From an uncultured Clostridia bacterium (GTDB lineage Bacteria > Bacillota > Clostridia > Oscillospirales > Acutalibacteraceae): 34,459 bases of DNA. Shown here one piece after another: positions 15,883-23,773 of this stretch. Each line of letters opens with the position of its first letter. The stretch's first letter is position 1. Below the pieces are notes generated by a model, which made no database searches, was not told where the DNA came from, and was given only the letters and a program-made list of their open reading frames with translations. The stretch covers positions 1 through 34,459 of the forward strand of contig CAMJMQ010000027.1 in NCBI GenBank assembly GCA_946407065.1. Reading direction: 5' to 3'. The position numbers were made by a program, and so were the translations under genes.

Positions 15883-16338
15883 ATGAGAGTAGACGAACTG
15901 ATTCAGGAATTACAGGACCTTGTAGCGGACGCAAAGACCATGCCCCTCTCCGGCGGTAAGGTCATTATCGAAGCAGATAAGATCTATGACATTCTCGACG
16001 AGATCCAGGATACCCTGCCCGCCGAGGTTAGACAGGCAAAGAACATCGTTGCCGACCGCAGCCAGATCATCGCCGAGGCAAAGAAAGAGTCCGATGATAT
16101 CATCCGCGCTGCCGAAGAGCGCAAAAAGCAGTTGGTCGACCAGAGCGAGATCATGCGCGAGGCGAAGGCCGAGGCTGCTGAGTTGCTCAATGACGTAAAG
16201 GCGAAGGCGTCTGAGATGCGCAAAGCCGCTAACGACTATGTTGAGAACGTCATGAAGCGCACCGATGACGCGATCACCGCTCAGCTCACCGAGCTGCGCA
16301 AGACCCGCCAGAACCTGCGTATCACCAAGAAATCATAA
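15883..16338 (+). CDS. Coiled-coil protein of unknown role
   Basis: A 151-residue, strongly helical, charged protein rich in Ala, Glu, Lys and Arg, with an Arg/Lys-Glu pattern from about residue 45 to the end (ADRSQIIAEAKKESDDIIRA). It resembles the stalk-type or DivIVA-like coiled-coil proteins often labelled ATPase or V-type subunit H in Clostridia, but no catalytic motif is present and such labels are unreliable. It is cotranscribed with coaD (five-base gap) and ends at a strong terminator. Confidence 0.8.
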   Translation: MRVDELIQELQDLVADAKTMPLSGGKVIIEADKIYDILDEIQDTLPAEVRQAKNIVADRSQIIAEAKKESDDIIRAAEERKKQLVDQSEIMREAKAEAAELLNDVKAKASEMRKAANDYVENVMKRTDDAITAQLTELRKTRQNLRITKKS

Positions 16339-16356
16339 TTTATATTGGATCACCAT

Positions 16357-16395
16357 GCTCCGGAGCAACTGCTTCGGAGCTTTTCTTTTTTTATT
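16357..16395 (+). terminator. Terminator after the coaD operon
   Basis: GCTCCGGAGC (16357-16366), loop AACT, GCTTCGGAGC (16371-16380), then TTTTCTTTTTTT. Ten-base-pair stem with one wobble. Confidence 0.95.
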
Positions 16396-16464
16396 TGTTT
16401 TGTCATTTTTGATACAGATTTCAAAGGAATCGGTCACTTTTTGTAAAAAACTTATGAAAAACAG

Positions 16465-16494
16465 TTGACGGATGAGGATTTTTGGTTATATAAT
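16465..16494 (+). promoter_or_regulatory. Promoter for the riboswitch-controlled transporter
   Basis: TTGACG at 16465-16470, 18-base spacer, TATAAT at 16489-16494. The predicted start near 16500 coincides with the first base of the riboswitch. Confidence 0.85.
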
Positions 16495-16497
16495 AAA

Positions 16498-16655
16498 CGT
16501 TATGATAGAGGCGCGGGCTTCATCAGTAATCGGTCGGACATTGTCCTGTACGGGAGTGCACCGATGAAAGGGGATCCTGCCGAAGCGACATGCTCCTCCC
16601 GAGGGCATGACCGCTGGGATAACGCAGAAGATGCGTTATACTGTCGTTAATCATA
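16498..16655 (+). promoter_or_regulatory. Lysine riboswitch (L-box)
   Basis: The conserved L-box blocks occur in order: GATAGAGGCGCG...AGTAAT (16504-16530), GATGAAAGGGG and CCGAAGC (16563-16585), CGCTGGG (16612-16618), and the closing CTGTC (16641-16645), which pairs with GATAG (16504-16508) to make P1. The order and spacing correspond to the known lysC leader of Bacillus subtilis. It sits at the 5' end of the transcript of the NhaC-family transporter. Downstream are a palindromic repeat and a terminator hairpin, so lysine binding probably promotes termination. The 16339-16851 gap is taken up by the terminator, promoter, riboswitch, repeat and second terminator. Confidence 0.93.
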
Positions 16656-16677
16656 CATCAATATGTCATGCCTGATC

Positions 16678-16725
16678 GGTGGAGATTGCCACGTCGTTGA
16701 CCGCAGGTCAACTCCTCGCAATGAC
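16678..16725. repeat. REP-like palindrome between aptamer and terminator
   Basis: Reads, on the minus strand, GTCATTGCGAGGAG, then a perfect GTTGACC-TGC-GGTCAAC type hairpin, then GGCAATCTCC. A sister copy is at 29390-29436. The ends GTCATTGCGAG and GGCAATCTC define the family. Confidence 0.85.
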
Positions 16726-16770
16726 GATTGATAATGTAACGGAGTGCTATTCATTCAGCTTGTTTTCTGA

Positions 16771-16794
16771 GCCGTGGGTACTCCCGCGGCTTTT
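16771..16794 (+). terminator. Riboswitch expression-platform terminator
   Basis: GCCGTGGG (16771-16778), loop TACT, CCCGCGGC (16783-16790), TTTTATA. It lies 60 bases before the transporter start and after the lysine aptamer. Confidence 0.82.
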
Positions 16795-16851
16795 ATACTG
16801 TTGAGCGAATCTGCTTGACATCCTATCCAAATAAAAGAGGAGAGAAAACAA

Positions 16852-18618
16852 ATGACAAAAACAAAGAAAATCGTGCTTGCGATCGCGGCAGTCGTCATCG
16901 TCGGTCTGCTGATCTATGTCGCGGTATCGGGCGGCGCACTCGGCACGGTCAAGTGTCAGGACTGCGACGGCACCGGTTTAGTCGACGGCGCACCCTGCGA
17001 GACCTGCAGCGCCGAATGTGAGACCTGTGAGGCTCACGGCGCAATCGACGGCGCCTTGTGCGAGGACTGCCACGGCTATGGCAGGATCGCCGGAGACGGT
17101 ACGGTACAGGGCTCCGCGTGGGCACTGCTGCCTCCGATCATCGCGATCGCGCTGGCGCTGATCACCAAGGAAGTCTATTCCTCGCTGGCGATCGGTATCG
17201 TTGTCGGCGGCTTGATGTACGCGAACTTCGACTTCCTCAAGGCGATGGACGCGATCACCTCCGACGGCCTGATCACGGCGGTCAGCGATACAGCGGGCAT
17301 CTTCATCTTCTTAGTTGAGCTGGGCATCATTGTCGCTCTGATCAACAAGGCGGGCGGCTCCCGCGCCTTCGGTACATGGGCGGCTAAGCACATCAAGACG
17401 CGTACCGGCGCGATGCTCGCGACCTTTGTACTCGGTGTGCTGATCTTCATCGACGACTATTTCAACTGCCTGACGGTCGGTTCCGTCATGCGTCCCGTTA
17501 CCGACGGTCACAAGGTCTCGCGCGCGAAGCTCGCGTACCTGATCGACGCGACCGCGGCTCCTGTCTGTATGATCGCACCCGTATCCTCATGGGCGGCGGC
17601 TGTCGCCTCCTATGCCGAGGACGGTCAGGGCTTAAAGCTCTTTATCACTGCGATCCCCTACAACTTCTATTCCCTGCTCACCTTCGTGTTCATCATCGCG
17701 ATCTGCATCATGGGCTTTGATTACGGTTCCATGGCGATGCACGAGTATAATGCTCAGTTCAAGGACGACCTCTACACTACCGGTGAGAGAGTTGACAAGG
17801 AGCTCGAGAACGAGGGCGTCAACCCCAACGGTAAGGTCATCGACCTGATCCTGCCGGTCATCTTCCTGATCTGCATCTCCGTCTTCGCGCTGGTCTATAA
17901 CGGCGGCATCCTCGACGGCGTGCCCTTCCTCGACGCGTTCGGCGACACCGACGCGACGGTCGGTCTGCCGTGGGCAGGCGCGATCGCGCTGGTATTCACC
18001 ATCGTTTATCTCATGCTCCGCAAGATCGTCACCTTCAAAGAGGCGATGGAGCAGGTGCCCAAGGGCTTCTTCGCGATGGTACCTCCCATCCTGATCCTGA
18101 CCTTTGCTACCGCTTTGAAGAACATGACCACCCTGCTCGGCGCGAAGTACTTCGTCGCTTATATGATGAACGGCGCCGCTGCTTCTCTGCAGAACTTCCT
18201 GCCCGCTATCATCTTCCTCGTTGCATGCCTGCTTGCGTTCGCGACCGGCACCTCGTGGGGTACGTTCGGCATCCTCATCCCGATTGTTTTGTCCATCTTC
18301 CCGTCCGGCGAGCTGCAAGTCATCGGTATCTCCGCTTGTTTGGCAGGCGCGGTCTGCGGCGATCATTGCTCCCCGATCTCCGATACCACCATCATGTCCT
18401 CGGCGGGCGCCCAGTGTAACCACATCAACCACGTCAGTACCCAGCTGCCGTACGCGATCACCGTTGCCGCGGTATCGTTCATCAGCTTTATCGTAGCCGG
18501 CTTTGTACAGTCTTGGTACATCGCACTGCCTGTCGGTATCGTGCTGATGCTCGGCACCCTGTTCCTGCTCAAGTTCATTAATAAGAACCGCCAGAAGGCC
18601 GACGGAACCAAGGCGTAA
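16852..18618 (+). CDS. NhaC-family transporter with DnaJ-type cysteine-rich domain, lysine-riboswitch controlled
   Basis: A 588-residue membrane transporter. The body from about residue 92 has the Na+/H+ antiporter NhaC architecture, with IFIDDYFNCLTVGSVMRPVTD and CGDHCSPISDTTIMSSA as family signatures and about eleven membrane segments. Ahead of it, an N-terminal membrane helix (residues 7-26) is followed by a short module with four CxxC pairs (C35/C38, C49/C52, C56/C59, C70/C73), two in full CxxCxGxG form, as in the DnaJ zinc domain. By the positive-inside rule this module faces outside. The upstream lysine riboswitch points to lysine transport; NhaC-superfamily lysine transporters under L-boxes (LysW) are known. 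Start supported by AGGAG. Direction and coupling ion are inferred, not seen. Confidence 0.88.
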   Translation: MTKTKKIVLAIAAVVIVGLLIYVAVSGGALGTVKCQDCDGTGLVDGAPCETCSAECETCEAHGAIDGALCEDCHGYGRIAGDGTVQGSAWALLPPIIAIALALITKEVYSSLAIGIVVGGLMYANFDFLKAMDAITSDGLITAVSDTAGIFIFLVELGIIVALINKAGGSRAFGTWAAKHIKTRTGAMLATFVLGVLIFIDDYFNCLTVGSVMRPVTDGHKVSRAKLAYLIDATAAPVCMIAPVSSWAAAVASYAEDGQGLKLFITAIPYNFYSLLTFVFIIAICIMGFDYGSMAMHEYNAQFKDDLYTTGERVDKELENEGVNPNGKVIDLILPVIFLICISVFALVYNGGILDGVPFLDAFGDTDATVGLPWAGAIALVFTIVYLMLRKIVTFKEAMEQVPKGFFAMVPPILILTFATALKNMTTLLGAKYFVAYMMNGAAASLQNFLPAIIFLVACLLAFATGTSWGTFGILIPIVLSIFPSGELQVIGISACLAGAVCGDHCSPISDTTIMSSAGAQCNHINHVSTQLPYAITVAAVSFISFIVAGFVQSWYIALPVGIVLMLGTLFLLKFINKNRQKADGTKA

Positions 18619-18639
18619 TTCATCATAATAGTATCAATC

Positions 18640-18668
18640 AACGCCCGCTGTATGATACAGCGGGCGTT
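18640..18668. terminator. Perfect 13-bp hairpin after the transporter
   Basis: AACGCCCGCTGTA-TGA-TACAGCGGGCGTT. Very strong stem but without a downstream U-run (ATGTTCG). Probably an mRNA 3'-end stabiliser or weak terminator. Confidence 0.65.
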
Positions 18669-18746
18669 ATGTTCGTTGAGGCGCGGATTCATTCCCGCGC
18701 GGTTGTTTCGACTGCAACCCTATGCCGAGAATTCAACCCATAATAA

Positions 18747-18777
18747 AAGCTCCCTTTTCATATGACAAAGGGAGCTT
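18747..18777 (-). terminator. Terminator of the glycosyltransferase gene
   Basis: Perfect 11-bp stem AAGCTCCCTTT / AAAGGGAGCTT with a nine-base loop. On the minus strand it is followed by TTTTATTA. The stem sequence also resembles the repeat unit seen at 6729 and 20536. Confidence 0.85.
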
Positions 18778-18795
18778 ATTGTATGATAAGATAGC

Positions 18796-20511
18796 TTACA
18801 TTGTTGCGGCGACCTGTGTGTAGACCACATAGCTCATGCAGCAGAACGCCGCACACAGTGCGTACATCGCGCGGCGAAGCCATGTCGCTATCGGCTTTTG
18901 ACTGCTCTCGCTTCTTTGCAGTACCAACGCCAAGCCCATCGCGCACAAGGGGATCAGCGGCATCGCGTAGCGGATGTTGTAGGTGCAGGACAGGGGATAG
19001 GCGAAGCAGAACAGGTAGTAGCTGACCAAAATCACGGCAAAGGTGATCGAGAAGTAAAGGCGCTCGATCCCGTTCATGCTGTCGCTCTTGCGGATCATGC
19101 TGACGATAAAGCAGACAAAGCTGATCAGGAAGAGCACCACTGAGATCCAGAACAGGATCGGTCCCGTGACATGGATCTGCGGAAAATGGACGTCGTTGAT
19201 GCTGTTGGCACATTCGTCAAACATCGCCGTCTTGAACAGTCCCAGCGTGGGATTGTATTCGTTATACGGCGCGCCGACAAAGGTGATGGAGCCATAGACA
19301 AAGTCGAGCTGACCGTTGCCGAAGCTGAACAGGCGCTGTGCCAGCGGCATGTTGCCCGAGTACATCACGCTGTTTGAGCCGAGGTCGGGCACATAGGTCA
19401 GCGGGATGTGGAATTTGAGCAGGTTGCGTACCTGCCACCACAGTCCCAGCGGCACGCAGATGATGCCGAACACCGCGAACTGTCCGATGTATTTGAGCGG
19501 CTTTTTGATGTTTTTGATCAGGACGATCAGGAACACGAACGCCACCGCGGGCGCGACCATCCATCCCGAGAGCTTGGTCATCATACCCAGTCCGATGCAC
19601 AGCGCCAGCGGAATAATGTTGCGCATGACGGGCTCGCGGTACCATCTCAGTCCCCACAGGATCGCCGCCATCATGAAGAGCATGAGCAGCATATCGTTGT
19701 TGAACGAACCCGCGAAGATAATGAAGGTGGGGTGGAAGCAGATGATTGCCATCGCCGCGATCAGCGGATTGCCCTTGAGCTTCACCATACGGAAAACGCG
19801 GTAGCTGACGATCATCGTCAGCGAGGAGTACAGCATGGGCAGGATCTGGATCGCTTCGCTCGCCTTGTCGAAGCTGACACCAAGCATGGTGAGCAGCTTC
19901 AAAAGCGCCGCCATCGTCCAGTGATGGAACGGCGGATGATAATATTGCCAGTAGCTGCGCACATCAAAGTCGGGCAGCTTCAAGCCGTTTTCGTACCAGT
20001 ATTTGATGTAGCCCGCGTGACCGATCGTGGAGGTAAAGTCGCCCACGTCGTGCTGACGGTCGACAACGCCCGTATATAAGACGTAGACAAAGCGGATCGC
20101 GATACCCAGCGCGATCAACACCGCGATGATCAGTGTATCGTTGATTTGGTAGTTGAATCGGATGAACAGGACAGCCGCCGCGGCGACGATCAGCGCGATG
20201 ATCGCGATGGCGAACGCTTTGTTTTTGACAAAGCCGATGGTCAGCATGCTCGCCGTGATACAGGCAATCAGAATGCCGCACAGCAGGAGCTTTTCGGATC
20301 GATTCCTTCCGAGATGGAACACGAACACGGCGGCGACGGAGATCGCGCCGAGGACGACGCCGAGATAGATACAGCTCGCCGCGGTGATATTGGCGCGGTC
20401 AGCCAGTCCGAACGGCAGGAGCAGTCCGCACAGGAGAATCGTCAGCAGATAGGGGTGTCGGCGCATCAGCGAGAACAGCCCCTCGGGGGTGCGTTGTAGT
20501 TTTTCTTTCAT
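18796..20511 (-). CDS. GT-C fold membrane glycosyltransferase (PMT/GT39-like)
   Basis: A 571-residue integral membrane protein with about a dozen hydrophobic helices. In the first large loop are the acidic DVGDFTSTIGHAGY (about residues 154-167) and YHPPFHHW (about 194-201), as in polyprenyl-phosphate-sugar-dependent GT-C glycosyltransferases of the ArnT/PMT class. These transfer a sugar from an undecaprenyl-phosphate donor to cell-envelope acceptors on the outer side of the membrane. The exact sugar and acceptor cannot be told. The ATG at 20511 has GAGG five bases upstream and is preferred to the TTG at 20544. Isolated gene with its own terminator. Confidence 0.85.
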   Translation of the reverse strand: MKEKLQRTPEGLFSLMRRHPYLLTILLCGLLLPFGLADRANITAASCIYLGVVLGAISVAAVFVFHLGRNRSEKLLLCGILIACITASMLTIGFVKNKAFAIAIIALIVAAAAVLFIRFNYQINDTLIIAVLIALGIAIRFVYVLYTGVVDRQHDVGDFTSTIGHAGYIKYWYENGLKLPDFDVRSYWQYYHPPFHHWTMAALLKLLTMLGVSFDKASEAIQILPMLYSSLTMIVSYRVFRMVKLKGNPLIAAMAIICFHPTFIIFAGSFNNDMLLMLFMMAAILWGLRWYREPVMRNIIPLALCIGLGMMTKLSGWMVAPAVAFVFLIVLIKNIKKPLKYIGQFAVFGIICVPLGLWWQVRNLLKFHIPLTYVPDLGSNSVMYSGNMPLAQRLFSFGNGQLDFVYGSITFVGAPYNEYNPTLGLFKTAMFDECANSINDVHFPQIHVTGPILFWISVVLFLISFVCFIVSMIRKSDSMNGIERLYFSITFAVILVSYYLFCFAYPLSCTYNIRYAMPLIPLCAMGLALVLQRSESSQKPIATWLRRAMYALCAAFCCMSYVVYTQVAATM

Positions 20512-20535
20512 AAGAACCTCGTAAAGATAAGCAGT

Positions 20536-20604
20536 CTGTTTCAAAGGCTCCCTTTCCTAAGGGAGCAGACTGAGGGTTGCTATGGACTGTGGCAATCTCG
20601 ACAG
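20536..20604. repeat. Remnants of two repeat families between the glycosyltransferase gene and ychF
   Basis: GGCTCCCTTTCCTAAGGGAGC with CTGAGGG (about 20542-20575) matches the outer hairpin of the 6729 element. GTGGCAATCTCGAC (20589-20602) matches the right end of the REP-like family at 16678 and 29390. Confidence 0.65.
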
Positions 20605-20622
20605 TATATATTAGATACAGTA

Positions 20623-21717
20623 TTACACATTGAATCGGAAGAGGACGACGTCGCCGTCCTTCATCACATATTCCTTGCCCTCACTGCGTACCAGACCCTT
20701 TTCCTTTGCCGCGGTCATGGAGCCGCAGGCAATCAGGTCGTCAAATGCGATGACCTCGGCACGGATGAAGCCGCGCTCAAAGTCGGTGTGGATCTTGCCC
20801 GCTGCCTGGGGTGCCTTGGTACCCTTATTGATGGTCCACGCGCGCACCTCGGGCTTGCCCGCGGTGAGGTAGGAGATCAGCCCCAGCAGGGTGTAGCACT
20901 CGTTGATCAGGCGATCCAGACCGCTCTGCTCGAGCCCCAGATCGCTGAGGAACATTTCCTTTTCCTCTTTATCCATCTCGACGATCTCCGCCTCCATCTC
21001 GGCGCAGATGGGCAGTACGCCGGCGTTCTGCTCCGCGGCGATCTCGCGTACTCTCTGCAGGCGTTCGTTGCTGTCGATACCGTTCGCAAAGTCATCCTCG
21101 CTCATATTCGCGGCAAAGATGACGGGCTTGTTGGTGAGCAGGGCGACCTCGGCGAGCAGCGCCTTTTCATCATCGTCACACTCGACCGAACGCGCGGGCT
21201 TGCCCTCGTTGAGGGTATCGAGCACACGCTTGAAGAAGTCGACCTGCGACTGGAACTTTTTATCGCCCTTGACCATCTTCTGCGCCTTGTCAATGCGGCG
21301 CTGCACCATCTCAACGTCGCTGAGGATCAGCTCGAGGTCGATGGTCTCGATATCTCTGGCGGGGTCGACGCTGCCCTCGACATGGATGATGTCGTCGTTG
21401 TCAAAGCAGCGCACCACGTGCACGATCGCGTCACATTCGCGGATGTTCGACAGGAACTTGTTGCCCAGTCCCTCGCCCTTGGACGCGCCCTTGACCAGCC
21501 CCGCGATATCGACGAATTCGATGGTGGCGGGGGTGTATTTGTCGGGGTCATACATCTCGGCGAGCTTGTCGAGGCGCTTGTCCGGCACCGATACCACGCC
21601 GATATTCGGCTCAATGGTGCAGAAGGGGTAGTTCGCAGACTGTGCGCCTGCGTTGGTGATCGCGTTGAATAAGGTGGACTTGCCCACATTCGGCAGTCCC
21701 ACGATTCCTAATTTCAT
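20623..21717 (-). CDS. ychF: Redox-regulated ATPase YchF (OLA1)
   Basis: A 364-residue YchF, an Obg-related P-loop protein that prefers ATP and associates with ribosomes. GLPNVGKSTLFNAITNAGAQ at residues 6-25, the switch region with NYPFCTIEPNIG, DIAGLVKGASKGEGLGN, the NMSE replacement of the NKxD motif (which explains ATP use) and the C-terminal TGS-like domain (INKGTKAPQAAGKIHTDFERGFIRAEVI) are all present. The length is typical. It has its own consensus promoter, divergent from the HAD gene. Confidence 0.97.
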   Translation of the reverse strand: MKLGIVGLPNVGKSTLFNAITNAGAQSANYPFCTIEPNIGVVSVPDKRLDKLAEMYDPDKYTPATIEFVDIAGLVKGASKGEGLGNKFLSNIRECDAIVHVVRCFDNDDIIHVEGSVDPARDIETIDLELILSDVEMVQRRIDKAQKMVKGDKKFQSQVDFFKRVLDTLNEGKPARSVECDDDEKALLAEVALLTNKPVIFAANMSEDDFANGIDSNERLQRVREIAAEQNAGVLPICAEMEAEIVEMDKEEKEMFLSDLGLEQSGLDRLINECYTLLGLISYLTAGKPEVRAWTINKGTKAPQAAGKIHTDFERGFIRAEVIAFDDLIACGSMTAAKEKGLVRSEGKEYVMKDGDVVLFRFNV

Positions 21718-21745
21718 ATATCTTCAATCTCCTTTTGTATAATTG

Positions 21746-21791
21746 TCGTGGCAAGGGTCGGCGATTGCCGATGCTGTGGCAATCTCAACCG
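21746..21791. repeat. Degenerate REP-like palindrome in the ychF leader
   Basis: GTGGCAAGGGTCGGCGATTG followed by GTGGCAATCTCAACC: two related blocks ending in the GGCAATCTCAAC core shared with 16678, 27690 and 29390. It lies in the 5' UTR of ychF. Confidence 0.6.
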
Positions 21792-21829
21792 ATTCTGAGA
21801 ATTACACACAATTTCCCATTATTAATAAT

Positions 21830-21858
21830 ATTCTATCATTATATAATGTAAAAGTCAA
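21830..21858 (-). promoter_or_regulatory. Promoter for ychF
   Basis: On the minus strand: TTGACT, 17-base spacer, TAGAAT. About 110 bases upstream of the ychF start. Confidence 0.75.
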
Positions 21859-21881
21859 TTTATACTAATGACAATGAACTG

Positions 21882-21910
21882 TTGACAAAACCGCCGATTC
21901 CCCATAAAAT
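21882..21910 (+). promoter_or_regulatory. Promoter for the HAD-DUF4830-rsuA genes
   Basis: TTGACA at 21882-21887, 17-base spacer, TAAAAT at 21905-21910. It begins only 24 bases from the divergent ychF promoter. A TTG-initiated ORF call at 21882 is actually this -35 box. Confidence 0.88.
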
Positions 21911-21926
21911 TGAAGCGGTGAAAGAT

Positions 21927-22574
21927 ATGAAACATTATGACTACCTATTATTTGATCTGGACGGGACGTTGATCGAGAGCGCCGAGAGTGTGCGGATGTC
22001 GCTCGCGCACGCGATGGAGGCGCTGGGGCTGCCTTGTCCCGATCTGTCCGATTATACCAAGTACGTCGGCCCGCCCTTGGAGGATACCTTCCGCGGGATG
22101 TGCGCGGTGCCCGAGGATCAGATCGAGCGGGGCATGATCCTCTACCGCGATTATTACGACGAGGTCGGACAAAACGCCAACAGATTGTTTGACGGCGTGA
22201 TCGAGATGCTTACCGCACTGCGTGAGCGAGGCTTCAAAATCGCGGTGTGCACCTCAAAGAACGAGCCTGTCGCTGAGATGGTGTGCGAGAAGATGGGCCT
22301 CTCGACCTATCTTGACGCGATCTGCGGCTCGACCTTCGACGGCAGCCGTCGCGCCAAGGCGGATATCATCCCCTATGCGATCGAAACGCTGGGTTGTCGG
22401 GACAAGCAAAACGCCCTGATGATCGGCGATACCGATTTTGACGCGCGGGGCGCTCAGCTCGCCGGGGTGGATTTCCTCGGTGTGACCTACGGCTACGGTA
22501 CCGTCGAGAGTATGAAGGCATGCGGCGCGATCGGCTTTGCTGACAGTCCCGGGGAAATATTGAATCTGTTATAA
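21927..22574 (+). CDS. HAD-family phosphatase (phosphoglycolate phosphatase-like)
   Basis: A 215-residue HAD subfamily IA hydrolase. Motif I is FDLDGTLIES with nucleophile Asp9 and acid Asp11, motif II VCTSKN near residues 106-111, the motif III lysine in the RRAKADIIPYA region and motif IV MIGDTDFDARGA near residues 168-179. The cap domain lies between motifs I and II. The family includes Gph and PpaX, which hydrolyse phosphoglycolate or pyrophosphate; the exact substrate is not deducible. Start at 21927, since the promoter overlaps the upstream in-frame TTG. Confidence 0.92.
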   Translation: MKHYDYLLFDLDGTLIESAESVRMSLAHAMEALGLPCPDLSDYTKYVGPPLEDTFRGMCAVPEDQIERGMILYRDYYDEVGQNANRLFDGVIEMLTALRERGFKIAVCTSKNEPVAEMVCEKMGLSTYLDAICGSTFDGSRRAKADIIPYAIETLGCRDKQNALMIGDTDFDARGAQLAGVDFLGVTYGYGTVESMKACGAIGFADSPGEILNLL

Positions 22575-22612
22575 TTCACGGCTTGACCGCATATACTTGT
22601 ACCGGTGATGGT

Positions 22613-23056
22613 ATGTTTCAATCGGTCAAGCTCAAAAATATTCGTTTGACGATCCTCTCTCTGATCGGCATTTTGCTTTTTATCGTGATCTGTCTGGTTG
22701 CCCTGCGCGGCAGATCGGCAGATTCCATAGAAATCAACGGTGAAAAGATCACACTGCACGCGGAGAATGAGGCGGATGTAGAGGCATTTCTCACCTCCTG
22801 CGGTTATTCCCCCATCGAATTCCTCTTTCAGAGCGAGGTTACCGTGCCGAAGAACTGGAACGATATTTATACGCAGTATAACGAACTGCAGCGCCGGCAG
22901 GGCTTCGATCTGGTGCCGTATAAGGGAAAACCCGCAGTGGAGTATGAGTATTTTGTCGATGATACGCTCAATGCGACCGTTTTGGTGAGTGAGCAAAAGA
23001 TCATCGCCGCCCATGTCGCGACCTGTGACGGCAGGGAGATGCGGATGATCAATTGA
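22613..23056 (+). CDS. DUF4830-type membrane-anchored protein
   Basis: A 147-residue protein with one N-terminal membrane segment (about residues 12-32) and an exported domain. The run FLTSCGYSPI, then EVTVPKNWNDIYTQYNELQR and QGFDLVPYKGK, then the VTCDG-like C-terminus, match my recollection of DUF4830, a small family found mainly in Clostridia, of unknown function. The start at 22613 follows GGTGATG. It lies between the HAD and rsuA genes with short gaps, apparently in one transcript. Confidence 0.82.
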   Translation: MFQSVKLKNIRLTILSLIGILLFIVICLVALRGRSADSIEINGEKITLHAENEADVEAFLTSCGYSPIEFLFQSEVTVPKNWNDIYTQYNELQRRQGFDLVPYKGKPAVEYEYFVDDTLNATVLVSEQKIIAAHVATCDGREMRMIN

Positions 23057-23065
23057 TATAGGTGA

Positions 23066-23773
23066 ATGATGAAAGAACGACTGGATAAATATGTGTCCTC
23101 CCAGACGGCATTAAGCCGCAAGGAGGCGCAAAAGGCAATCAAAGAAAAACGCGTGTTGTTGAACGGAACGGTCGTCCGCGCTGCCGATACCAAGGTCGAT
23201 ACCGAGTGCGATTCGGTGTCGCTGGACGGTCAGCCGCTGACCTATCAAGAATACGTTTATTATATGATGGACAAGCCCGGAGGCGTTGTTTCGGCGACTA
23301 AGGACAGTCAAGAGCGCACGGTGCTCGACCTCCTGCCGCCCGAGTGGCGCCGCGACGGGCTGTTCCCCGCGGGCAGACTGGATAAGGATACGACGGGGCT
23401 CTTGTTGATCACCGATGACGGCGAATTCGCCCATCGGATGCTCTCACCGAAAAAGCATGTGCAAAAGCGCTATATCGCGACCCTCGACCGCGAACCGGAC
23501 GACAGCATCGTCGCCGCCTTTGAAGCGGGCATCATCCTCGGTGACGGCACCGTTTGTAAAAGCGGACAGGCTGAAATACTCGGCGGATGCCGCGTAGCGG
23601 TGGTGATCAGCGAGGGCAAGTACCATCAGGTTAAGCGGATGTTCGCCGCCCTCGGCTACCATGTCGAAGCGCTCAGAAGGGTACGGATCGGCGGATTGGC
23701 GCTGGATGAGGGGTCAAAGCCCGGTGAAGTACGCGTTCTGACCGCCGAAGAAGCCGCGGCGGTATTCGACTGA
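23066..23773 (+). CDS. rsuA: 16S rRNA pseudouridine synthase, RsuA family
   Basis: A 235-residue RsuA/RluB-type enzyme. An N-terminal S4 RNA-binding domain (MKERLDKYVSSQTALSRKEA) is followed by the catalytic domain with AGRLDKDTTGLLLITDDGE. Asp106 in RLD is the catalytic aspartate. KPGGVVSATKD and YHQVKRMFAALGYHVEALRR are also standard. Length and order fit a 16S pseudouridine-516 synthase, but RluB/RluE-like specificity cannot be excluded. Start is ATG 23066 or 23069, with GGTGA just before. Confidence 0.93.
   Translation: MMKERLDKYVSSQTALSRKEAQKAIKEKRVLLNGTVVRAADTKVDTECDSVSLDGQPLTYQEYVYYMMDKPGGVVSATKDSQERTVLDLLPPEWRRDGLFPAGRLDKDTTGLLLITDDGEFAHRMLSPKKHVQKRYIATLDREPDDSIVAAFEAGIILGDGTVCKSGQAEILGGCRVAVVISEGKYHQVKRMFAALGYHVEALRRVRIGGLALDEGSKPGEVRVLTAEEAAAVFD

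Noticed and set aside
12443..16338. A defence or biosynthetic island
   Set aside because: Apart from one AT-rich orphan gene, these are standard housekeeping genes in usual order.
16465..16650. 61-codon ORF before the transporter
   Set aside because: It starts on the -35 box and covers the lysine riboswitch, so it is not a gene.
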